Of a DNA stretch of 64,000 nt, positions 11,844 to 21,268 are shown piece after piece. The stretch comes from Tritrichomonas musculus (lineage: Eukaryota > Parabasalia > Tritrichomonadida > Tritrichomonadidae). Position numbers and translations under genes: made by a program. Below the pieces are notes generated by a model. The model saw only the letters and a list, made by a program, of their open reading frames with translations, had not been told where the DNA came from and did not search any database. Numbering within the stretch: position 1 is the stretch's first letter; each line of letters begins with the position of its first letter. Where the stretch lies: the NCBI GenBank assembly GCA_039105265.1, contig JAPFFF010000008.1:1426001-1490000 (forward strand), in the 5' to 3' direction.

Positions 11844-13334
11844 ATAGGTGGGCCACTTTTTTTTTTGACTTTAAAAAAGTTTTTTTTTCTTCGAATTTTA
11901 AGAATTATTCAGCAATTTCATAATATATATTTATATAACACATATATGATAGGATGCAGTTGTTAAATTAAGTTTTGAACTAATATTCATCAACTTTTTT
12001 TTTAATACATGATATGAAATATCACAAGTTCAAATGAATTAAAATACATATTTCTATTATTTTATGATATTATCTATGTCATATATCAAGAATGATCTGG
12101 AAACAATATAAAATAATTAATAGATTTCTCTAAAAAGTTAAAATAAAAGGTATTTTTAATTTTCAGAAGTATATAAAAAAATTGAATGTTTTCTTTTTTG
12201 ATATTTAGTTTCTTCATCGCCCAGGCTTTTTATTGATATAGTTAGTTATAACATAACTTCAAAGATAAAGGTTAGTTGGGAAAACATATTCAAAAAGTTG
12301 AATTAGTTAACGGAATGATTCAATTTTGAAGCCACTTGGTAAGAAATTATAAACGGCCAAACAATAAATTTGGTATAAATAAAGGTAAATTAAAATTAGA
12401 TATATGTCCTAGAATATTGGACCTTTATTAAAAAATCATAAAAAATTAAAATCAGCTTTTTTTTATTCAATTTTCTCTCAATTTATAAAAATAGCTTTCA
12501 AATATTTTTTATATTTTTTCCCTTATTGAAATTTTGAGATTTTTAGAAAAAGCAATATCTTAATTTAAAATTAAATTAATCTATATTAATATTATAATTT
12601 CATAATAGAATTATATATTAAATATATATATAAATGAGATATTTCATTTTAAATTTAAAAAGCAATGATAATCAAAATTAAAATTATTTTATATTTATTT
12701 GAATTTTTAAAATTTCAAAAAAAAACTAAGTTTTAATAAAAATTATAAATATAGCAATTTAAATAGAAATAAACATAATATATTTTTATTATAATATTAT
12801 AAATCTAAATATAATAGTAAATAATATTTTAAAATATTTATAATAAATCATATACTAATAAATTTTCAAAATCATTATAATCGAATAATTGATTATTTCT
12901 AACTTTTTCAAAACGAATTTTTATAGCATGCTTCAATTGTTATATTCAAAATTTTAGGTATAGAAAAAATCATTTATTTCTTTTTAAATTTTGTCTTTGA
13001 TTATAATCAACAAGATATAACTTTAAATTAAATTAAATTAAACAATTAATTTAAAATTAAAATAGATATTTTTATTCTTAATAAATGAAATTTTCTTATA
13101 TAAATTGAATGATCTTTTTAAATTCTTTTAATTTTGAGAAAATTGTTTCAAATATTTTTGAAAGATTTTATCTATACTATTTGAATAGTTTACAAAAAAA
13201 ATATGAAAATTTAAATTATTCATAAAAACTTTATCTTTAATATTTATGAACTATAATTAATATTTTATTTTATTATTATATGTAATCTATCTAATGGTGC
13301 AAAAGTTATAAAAATTCATTGGTGGCCCACCTAT
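11844..13334. mobile_element. 1.5-kb hAT-like element with 8-bp duplication
   Basis: Ends ATAGGTGGGCCAC and GTGGCCCACCTAT are exact complements. TTAATAAA flanks both sides (11836-11843, 13335-13342). The interior is AT-rich and without a gene. It lies inside the 8.5-kb element. Confidence 0.82.
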
Positions 13335-13615
13335 TTAATAAAAAATGATCAATATTCAAGCTTTTTTTGCATAAAATAAAATTGAATTAAAAAAGAGTTT
13401 CCATACCTTTTAATTATCTAATATATTATTAATGAAGAATAATGCAATTAAATTGTATGATAAAAAAGATAAAATGATTTAAAATATGAATTGGAGGTAA
13501 AGTAAGCTTGTAAAATATACCCAAATGTAAAAAAAAGACCTGGTCTTGGTGATTCTTTCTGGTCTTTTGGCGATTTTAATAAATCTTTTAAAAAGTTATT
13601 TCTTATGAATTATTA

Positions 13616-13726
13616 ATTCTCGCAAGGCCACTTTTTGAATACTTTGAAAACATAACTTTTTATGTTAAAATAATGTTACTTATACAACTTTTTAATAAAA
13701 AATATTCAAAAAGTGTCCGCGAGAAT
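13616..13726. mobile_element. 111-bp fold-back MITE
   Basis: ATTCTCGC begins and GCGAGAAT ends the element. The inverted similarity continues into CACTTTTTGAATA on both arms, so the whole element folds into one hairpin. TA flanks it (13614-13615, 13727-13728). Confidence 0.75.
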
Positions 13727-13740
13727 TACAAATTTTTCTT

Positions 13741-13769
13741 CACTTTTTGAGCTGAAGGCTCAAAAAGTG
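13741..13769. repeat. hairpin with the CACTTTTTGAGC arm (variant loop)
   Basis: CACTTTTTGAGC and GCTCAAAAAGTG form a 12-bp perfect stem around TGAAG. The arm is the same as in the hairpin at 4202-4226, and the loop differs by flanking bases. It lies 14 bp after the fold-back MITE. Confidence 0.65.
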
Positions 13770-13819
13770 AATTGCAAAATTTGTTAAATAAAAATGATTA
13801 AATGATATTTGATTAAATA

Positions 13820-15186
13820 AAGAGGATGTCCCACAGAAATAAAATTCAATTTTTTTCAATGATTTCTATTTTATTTTTGTTCAAAATAAGAAAAATCAAA
13901 TAAATGTAAGCGATAAAGTTTAAATCTACTTATAATTTAGCTGAATGACTGATTCGTGAAAATAATATAATTCTCAATATCTTTGACTTGTAAATATATT
14001 TTTTTGTTTTGAAAGGATATACAGCATTAGTAACATGATTATATTAGTATTTTGCATTTTTGCGCCACGATTTTGATTTTCTTTTGTAAAAACAAGATCA
14101 TCAAGTTGATTTGATTGAAACAAAAAAAATAGTCTATAAATATTCTATTAATCATTAATTTATTTTTTTTAATTTTATTAAATTATAAATTAATATATTA
14201 ATCAAAAATTTGTCGAGTTAAAATTAAGATATTAGCAAATAAATTTGCTTAATCATTTTTGACCAAATACTAATTCAAAAAAAAAGAAAATTTCAATGGC
14301 TCAGTACGTTAAATTTAAAATTCTTAACGTACAATTTGGTTTTTATTCTTTTTATATTATTAACATGAAGCAATCAAAAGCAAAAAAATCAATTATAGAA
14401 ATATAATAGATCGAATAGATCCGATATTTGGAAATAAAGGATAGTTTGCTAAGCTTATTACTAGAATTCAGATAATCACATACAACTTGGAAAGAAATTT
14501 ATATTATTAAATGATGGTATCATTATTTATATACTCCAAAAATTAGGATTTCAGATTTTTAAATTACAAAAAGTTGGTAATTGCTAAAAAAAAATTACCT
14601 AATCAATTTAATTTCAAAATATTTACGACCTAAACAATAAACTTAAGTTAAATTTTTATAAATACTTCATAAGTTCACACGATTTTGGTACTAGCTCATC
14701 TTCTACTGCAAAAAATGAAAAAAAAACCAATGAATAATAATGAATAAAAACAATTTTCAAGAAATTATAATTATGTTTAATAATTACTTTTGATTTTTAT
14801 TATTTATTTGCTATAATATTCTTTCTTATGGATTTTCTTTTCGGAATCTTAAATTAATCAAATTAATTTGAACAAATATATTAAAAATCAAGAGTTTTAC
14901 TTTCAGAGGATTATTTTTAAATATAAATTTCATTAATAAAAATCAGTATTTCAATTAAAATTAAGCCAAAAAAAATATTTTTTTTATTTTTTTATTTTGA
15001 TGAATCATATTCAAAATATTGAAAAATAATTCAATTTTGAAACAAAAGTTTATTTGTTGTATATTTTAAATTTTCTTCGACAAAATAATAATTATATAGT
15101 TTATATAATTTTAATATAAAATATTAAAAACAATATCAAAAATATGGAAGAATCTATAGACTATTTAGTTTGTGGGACATCCTCTT
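13820..15186. mobile_element. 1.4-kb inverted-repeat element
   Basis: AAGAGGATGTCCCACA at the start and its exact complement TGTGGGACATCCTCTT at the end. TAAATA flanks both ends (13814-13819, 15187-15192), so the duplication could be TA or up to 6 bp. The interior is AT-rich and non-coding. It lies inside the 3.6-kb element. Confidence 0.82.
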
Positions 15187-15246
15187 TAAATAATAATTCA
15201 ATTTACGAATCAACATTCAATAAATTCAATGAATTTATTTAATTAC

Positions 15247-15344
15247 TCGGCTATATATATTCATAAAAATATAAATACTATTAATATTTCAATGCATTAT
15301 TTATTATTCGGCTATATATATTCATAAAAATACTATTAATATTT
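15247..15344. repeat. two direct repeats, about 61-bp period
   Basis: CGGCTATATATATTCATAAA occurs at 15248 and 15309, followed in both by a run ending ACTATTAATATTT. The second copy lacks a few internal bases. It lies in the body of the 3.6-kb element just after the 1.4-kb insertion. Confidence 0.65.
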
Positions 15345-15662
15345 AAAATACATTTTATATCGGTATATATTTAAAATATAAATGAAAAAAAATTATATTT
15401 TCAATTGAAAAAATGCTTTTATTGATTTTATTATATATTTATATCTTATTTTTTTTTTTTTAATTTTATATATGATATTTTGAAAGCTTTACAAATCACC
15501 ATCGCCAAAAAAACCGTTTTGGTGATCTCCAAAATATATGTAAACTATTCAAAATTGAATGCTGTCGCCAAAAGCCCAAGACCTGGGCTTTTGGTGAAAT
15601 CGGTTATTTGGCTTTTCATCGTCAATATAAATGAGCTTTTTATTATTATTTTATATGATATA

Positions 15663-16906
15663 TAGGTCGTTCCTCTTAAGTGTAGCATCTCAAAGTAGGA
15701 GTAAAAATGAACAATAATTTTATGCTTTTATTAAAATATATCATCTTATAAGAATATTTTATATTTTAATTATTTGTCAAAAAAGTGACATCGATAATTA
15801 TATAACTTTTTCTGTGACTGCATGATTTTTTCAAAATTTCAATTTTATGCTAATAGTATAGAATGAGTATTAAATTATTCTAAGGTTTATTAATATTTTA
15901 TAAAAATTCAAGATATTAGCTTGCTATAATAAATTTGAAAAACAAAACAAATTTATCTCTTGGCTTTTGTATTCGCATTTTCATTATATGGAAAAAAAGA
16001 AGAATTTTGAAGATTGAGATCTGTGATTGAATTTAATTTTTCTCAATATCCCTTTAAAATTAAAAAATTAATATATTAAAATTATATAAAACTAATACCA
16101 TATGATATATAGGACAAAGTTTGAAAGCATAATGTCATGCAAATTTTTGTCAATTAAGAGAAAAAATAAACGAATTCGTTTTGAATTAAATATAAATTAA
16201 AGTTACAATTTCTATTCATATTAATTGATAAAATATAAAACAAACATATTAAAAAGAAATTTATAACCTACTAAATTTTAAAATGCTATTATATAATAAT
16301 TTCTTCATCTTGATGATTTGCGACTTGTCGTTTAAAATTGCGATTTTCAATTTTAGTACGAAAACAATTTTAAAATAGGAGTATCATATTACATTAATAT
16401 TTTCTAAAAAAGAAAGTATCATTTTTAGAATTAATAAAGTCTGAAATATTGCTATATTTCATTGATCCTAATTTAGAATAATAGCATATGAAATTATTCA
16501 ATGAACATCAAAAAATACGTTTATATTTATGCGTTTTTCATCTTATCTTATTATTGTAAGATTATTGGAATAATCAAAGTATTTTGATTAATATAAACAT
16601 TACTTTTAACTTTACTTTAGTTGATATATTAGATATTTTATAATTTTACAGAGTAATATTTAACTGAGATAGAGATATTAAAAATATATTAACAATACAA
16701 TAATTTTTTGATATTCAAAAAATATTTTTTTGTAAAAAAAAAATTATTTACTATTAAAAAGTAGAAAATAATTTACAATGTCACTTTTATGGCAAATAAC
16801 TAAAATATGAAATATTCTTATAAGGTTATATATTTTCACATAAGCATAAAATTGTTGTTCATTTTTACTCCTACTTTGAGATGCTACACTTAAGTGGAAC
16901 ACCCTA
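15663..16906. mobile_element. 1.2-kb mariner-type element with ~70-bp inverted ends
   Basis: The left end TAGGTCGTTCCTCTTAAGTG and the right-end complement TAGGGTGTTCCACTTAAGTG continue to match for about 70 bp with few mismatches (shared GTAGCATCTCAAAGTAGGAG further in). TA flanks both ends (15661-15662, 16907-16908). Long terminal repeats and a TA target suggest a Tc1/mariner-derived non-autonomous element. No transposase frame is present. Confidence 0.85.
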
Positions 16907-17180
16907 TATTATACAAATCATACAATTATTTTGTAATATTCAAAAAATAACATTTTTTTACTGAGAAAATCTTATCGATTATTAATATGACTTTTGATAA
17001 AACTCATTTAATTCCTCTTTCAAATAATTCAATGGTTTATGACTTTTGATAAAACTGAATTTTATTAATAAAATTTATTTGACAATAATATGGTTACATT
17101 TGGTGTTTTTTAAAACCCAAAAAACGTTTATTTCACCAAATTTACAAGCTTAGGTAAAGTTTTTTGAACTCAGTTTACAA

Positions 17181-17809
17181 TATACCTTCTTATGGTAACC
17201 TGAAAAAATGGACCCAACCCGTTTTTTTCGGGTAGGGTAATTACCCACCATTCAAGTGAAGTGTTTAAGTATTACCCGATTATTTTTCTTTAATTATTCA
17301 TTTAATTTATAATAATAAATAATAAATATTAATTTTTTTCATTAAAAATTTTGATTTCTTGATTCATTTTCAATATCTGATTCAAACTTTAAGGAAAATT
17401 TTCCTCTGAAAAAGCTGATATAAATTCAATTTCAATTTTTTTTAATATTATAATATTACATTTATAACTTTATTCTAAACCCAACAAATAACATAATTAA
17501 TATTAAATTTTCATATTATGATTATTATTCCATAAAAAAAATGAATTTTTTTGGAATCACTTAAATTGATCTCATCCAAACATATGATATCGTAGCAAAT
17601 TGCATCTCAAATATTATCAATAGAATATCTGACAAGAATAATAATAATATCATTAAAGAAATGGTCTGGTAAAAAATTACCATCTTTATAAATGGCCGGG
17701 TAAAATTTTACCTTTAGGTAATATGTTATTTTCCTACCCAGGTAAAAAATGACCCTACCCAAGAAGGACCTGTCAAAAGGGGTCGGGTAGGTACCGCTTT
17801 CAAGGTCTA
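17181..17809. mobile_element. 629-bp hAT-like element
   Basis: Starts TATACCTT and ends AAGGTCTA (complement TAGACCTT), with GTTTACAA on both sides (17173-17180, 17810-17817). It inserted across the right edge of the split MITE. Sub-terminal sequence is rich in clustered GGGTAGGGT / ACCCTACCC motifs on both sides, such as GGGTAGGGTAATTACCC near 17230 and CTACCCAGG near 17733. Sub-terminal motif clusters are usual transposase-binding sites in hAT elements. Confidence 0.78.
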
Positions 17810-18630
17810 GTTTACAAGCAAAACATTCAGTAATTTTATCATATTATTTGGTTTATCCTTAGAATTATATGATTATTAAAATTATTTTTATTTATATTTA
17901 AATTTGAATTTCTTTATTTTTAAATAACTCAGTAAATCTGTTTAAGGACGTGGTAGGACCAAATATAATTTGAATTTTATGTGTAAATATCTCCTTAAAT
18001 AATTTGTTATTGTAGTTCTAAAATATATTATTATATTATATATTTGATATTTATTAAAATAAATCAATAAGAAATGAGATATCCTACGTATATTAAAGAA
18101 AAGCATCCAAATTAAAAATGACATTAAAATGAATAGAACATCAGAACGACTTTATTAATCAAAAAATAAATGGCTTTTATTAAATATATACATGCTTGCT
18201 CACTTTTCCTATTGACCAAAATTACATAATTTGAAAAAAAAATTTTAATGATCATCAATATTCTGAAAAACTTTTGTTATACTTTTTTCTTAAATAGAGT
18301 TTAATTTTGGGATATTTGTAAGTTTACTATAATATTATTTATTGCATACATTAAAATTCAATTTTAATGAGGTGATAAAAAAAGTGGTTTTAGCCAAATT
18401 CATAACTTTCAAATGAATAGAAGTATGCGAATTCACAAATGTAGCACTTGAACTATTAATATATCAAAATTAATCATTTGCTGAATATTTCCTATTGAGT
18501 ATTTTTTTAATTCATTTACTTTTTTATTCAAAAATTTATACTTCAGCAGGTCCGATATCATTAAAATTGAATGACAGCAAATTGTCTTCTGGGATAATTT
18601 TTGAAATTATTGGAAAAATAGTATTATATA

Positions 18631-18750
18631 TAGGGTGGCACTGGGTGGGCCAAAATTAAGAAAATGGGTCAAAAAAAAAGTAAACATTTGGGTCACCATT
18701 TATCCTCTCAATTATTTGAATTGAATACGATTAAATAAGGTCAAATAATT

Positions 18751-18787
<37 letters not shown>

Positions 18788-19780
18788 TTTGCGAAAATCC
18801 TTACGTGCGAGCGTGCGAAGAAAAAAATTTAAAATATTGATCGGCATGGTTAATTATTCTACCATAAAAAAAAGTTATTTGTTGAATATAAAAAAAACTG
18901 CTCTTTCAATAAAATCTGAATTTCAAAAGCATAAAAATTTAGTTTTTTTTCAATTTTTAATAAAATATTACATAAAAAGTTTATTTTTTTTTTTTTTTTT
19001 AAAAAAATTAATTCAAAAAGATTAATATCATATATTTTTAATAGTGGAAATGCTATACTCAAAAAGTTGCAAAAGAGAATCAAAAATAAATTATTAAGTA
19101 GCTTTTTGAGGCGAAGCCTCAAAAAGCTACTTAATCATTTATTAAATAAAATTTAATTTTATCTTGTATAAAAAAGCATGAATTCAAAATATTCAACAAG
19201 GAAATGATGTTTATCATAATTATATATATCAGTTATTATTATATACTATGTAAACAAATAAATAAAATTTGGCCCATTTTGGCCCAATTATAAATGGATG
19301 GGTCAACCAAATATCGTCTGAAATCTTCAGAAAATTATCCCAAAAATTTTGGGCCAAAATGGGCCAAATTTTTTTTTTTAAGCATATATATAAATTATTA
19401 ATAATGAATACCTATATTTATAATATACATTACTATATTGTTTAATATCATAACTATAATGCTTTTTATATAAGATATATTTATTTTTTTAATTATTAAT
19501 TTTTGTGAAAATAAAAATTATTCTCTATGAAAAGTAAAAGACAATTTGAATGAAAATTTTTATTTTAAAAGATAAATTTATCTCTTCCATTCTATGTAAA
19601 TCATTAATTTTTTCATATATATTTAAATAAATAATCTAATAGCGATTTGTAAATTGATGATTTATAACTTTATATATAGAATCAAAACAATTTGAATTGG
19701 CCCACGTTGTGACACATTAAACCCACATTTTGGCCCACATTTTTTAAAAAATGCACATTTGGGCAAATTTGACCACCCTA
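18631..19780. mobile_element. 1.15-kb hAT-like element with 8-bp duplication
   Basis: TAGGGTGG starts and CCACCCTA ends it. ATTATATA flanks both sides (18623-18630, 19781-19788). Sub-terminal sequence repeats GGGCCAAAAT / ATTTTGGCCC several times on both sides (near 18645, 19272, 19360, 19725), a probable transposase-binding array. It contains a 34-base T run (18752-18785) and the hairpin at 19093-19135. Its short frames look like chance products of AT-rich DNA. Confidence 0.8.
19093..19135. repeat. GCGAAGC-core hairpin, copy 2 (20-bp stem)
   Basis: The 20-bp arms pair perfectly around a GAA loop, and the centre reads GAGGCGAAGCCTC. It shares CTTTTTGAG...GCGAAGC...CTCAAAAAG with 4202-4226 but sits in an unrelated transposon. 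Confidence 0.78.
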
Positions 19781-20244
19781 ATTATATATTTAAATGTTAA
19801 TGCAATTTAATTGATAAAGTTTTGTGATAATAAATATTAAGGTTCTCCTTCCCAAAAAAAATGTAAATCATTCAATATTGAATTAACTCATAGAATAAAT
19901 AATTCAATAGAGCATTTTTCGGAAAAAGTTTTGGTGAAAAATAAAAAAAATATGGCCTCAACGATTAAATCTTATTTCATTCAAAATTTTACTGATTTTT
20001 TAATTCTATGATTTCTATATGTAAAAAAACAAAATCGATAAGATTTCATAAAAATGTTTTTATTCAATCATTTGAAATATATATCTATATAAATTTCATA
20101 TTTTAATTCATTATTAAAAACGATATTTATGTATATTTTATTTGTGAAATCTCATTGAATTTAATCTTTTGAATTTGAAAGGAGAACCTTAAATGAGATA
20201 TTTTACATACAAAAATGAGATTATATTTGGTCCTACCACGTCCT

Positions 20245-21268
20245 TAATGAGTGATATCGTAAAAAATCATTCAAACTTTTGTTACAAACTTTTTCTAATA
20301 AATGCAATAGTAAAACAATTGATATTCAAAATATTGAATGAGATAATTCAAAATTGAATATATTAATTAAAAAGTTTGTTTTTTTATGATAAAATGGGTT
20401 TTATATTAAATAATTATAATATATCGTTATAATATTTTAACAGATAGTAACAAATAATTAAAATATTAAATTAATAATTTTCACTAGGAAATAAAGATGA
20501 ATTGATATATTTTTTAACTTTTTGATAAAATTCAGAGGATGTAAAATGTAATTGCAATAGGTACAAAGTTAATAATTCAGTTCAATATTATTTAAACTAC
20601 GTTACATGTAAAAAGAGGTTTCTCGCAAAAAGTTTCCGTAACCGAAAAAACTGTAAAAAAAATTCGAATTTCTTTTCATATATTGAAAAACATTTATATC
20701 TCCATTTCAAATTTTAAATCATTTTATCTTTTTTATCAAATAATTTAATTGCATCATTCTTCATTAATAATATATTAAATAATTATCATAATATTAATTA
20801 AATTTTAAAAAATGAATTTATATTTTAAATATAAAGATATGATTATTTTAAATGTTTTTTGAAAAAGGTTTTTTTTCAAAAAGCCAAGTTTAAAAGGAGA
20901 GAAATAATAAAAAAAAAATTTCATTTCATTAAAATGAAGTGCAATTTTTATTATTATTATTATTATCTAAAATTATATTTACATAACGGGATGAAAAAAT
21001 ATGTTAAAATTATATAATGCACAATTTTTAATGAGATAAAAGTATAATAAAAATGAATCATTGAATAAAAAAACACTAATTATGAGTTTTGCATTAAATA
21101 CAAAATATAAAATAAAATAATTGAATTATTAAATATTTAAAATAATTAAAATACATTATTTAACTATAATTTTATATTTTTATTAAATTGTTTGCAATAT
21201 AATTATGAAAATATATTTTCAAATATTCTCAAAAAGTTTATATAGTTTTTTATCAAAATAATATTTGA
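20245..21268. other. non-coding upstream region of BspA gene 1
   Basis: Up to about 20527 this is single-copy AT-rich DNA between the nest and the unit. From 20528 it is shared with units 2 and 3. It includes the old MITE copy (20683-20871) and a short TTATTATTATTA run near 20950. A stop codon (TGA) directly precedes the ATG at 21269. No TCAYW initiator is evident close to the ATG. Confidence 0.55.
20683..20871 (-). mobile_element. old family-A MITE copy upstream of BspA gene 1
   Basis: This is the reverse complement of the 208-bp MITE with scattered differences. It keeps TTGAAAAACATTTATATCTC at its left and AATGTTTTTTGAAAAAGG at its right. The same copy sits at the same place in units 2 and 3, so it was inserted before the tandem duplication. 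Confidence 0.8.

Larger units (their letters stand above)
4934..13410. mobile_element. 8.5-kb inverted-repeat element inside the MITE (8-bp duplication)
   Basis: Starts AAAGGTATGGAAACT and ends with its exact complement AGTTTCCATACCTTT. It is flanked by TAATTATC at 4926-4933 and 13411-13418, which belongs to the host MITE and is present once in the intact MITE. An 8-bp duplication with short inverted repeats fits hAT-like or related cut-and-paste elements. Four further elements lie inside (6637-6844, 7227-11222, 11522-11814, 11844-13334); removing them leaves about 2.5 kb. No transposase gene is recognisable, so it is non-autonomous or decayed. Confidence 0.85.
13504..17151. mobile_element. 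3.6-kb inverted-repeat element inside the MITE (9-bp duplication)
   Basis: Starts AAGCTTGTAAA and ends TTTACAAGCTT. AGGTAAAGT flanks it at 13495-13503 and 17152-17160 and occurs once at the matching place of the intact MITE. A 9-bp duplication is usual for Mutator-like (MULE) elements. It carries three further insertions (13616-13726, 13820-15186, 15663-16906). About 0.9 kb is left after removing them, and no transposase is recognisable. Confidence 0.85.
4826..17175. mobile_element. 208-bp TA-target MITE (family A), split by two larger insertions
   Basis: The ends are AACCTTGTTCAAAAAAC (left) and the complement of AACTGAGTTCAAAAAAC (right), each flanked by TA (4824-4825, 17176-17177). The MITE survives as three pieces: 4826-4933 (108 bp), 13419-13503 (85 bp) and 17161-17175 (15 bp), totalling 208 bp. 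That equals the uninterrupted relative at 6637-6844. The breaks coincide with target duplications TAATTATC and AGGTAAAGT of the two inserted elements. The TA target and short ends suggest mobilisation by a Tc1/mariner-type transposase. Confidence 0.88.
17945..20244. mobile_element. 2.3-kb TA-target element
   Basis: AGGACGTGGTAGGACCAAAT at the left is repeated in inverted form at the right, and the match runs about 25 bp without mismatch. TA flanks both (17943-17944, 20245-20246). It carries the 1.15-kb insertion 18631-19780. The rest is AT-rich and non-coding. Confidence 0.85.
4483..20527. mobile_element. nest of DNA transposons unique to unit 1
   Basis: This is extra DNA relative to units 2 and 3. 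In unit 3 the 216-bp segment is followed within a few bases by a stretch containing TTCTGAGGATG; in unit 1 the equivalent TTCAGAGGATG is at about 20528. The interval resolves into at least eleven separate elements by inverted-repeat ends and target duplications, listed individually. No intact transposase gene is present. Whether it arrived as one block or grew in place is not decided by the sequence. Confidence 0.75.

Noticed and set aside
4934-13410. Polinton/Maverick-type element, because of its length and inverted ends
   Set aside because: Ends are short, the target duplication is 8 bp, and no polymerase, integrase or capsid-type gene is visible.
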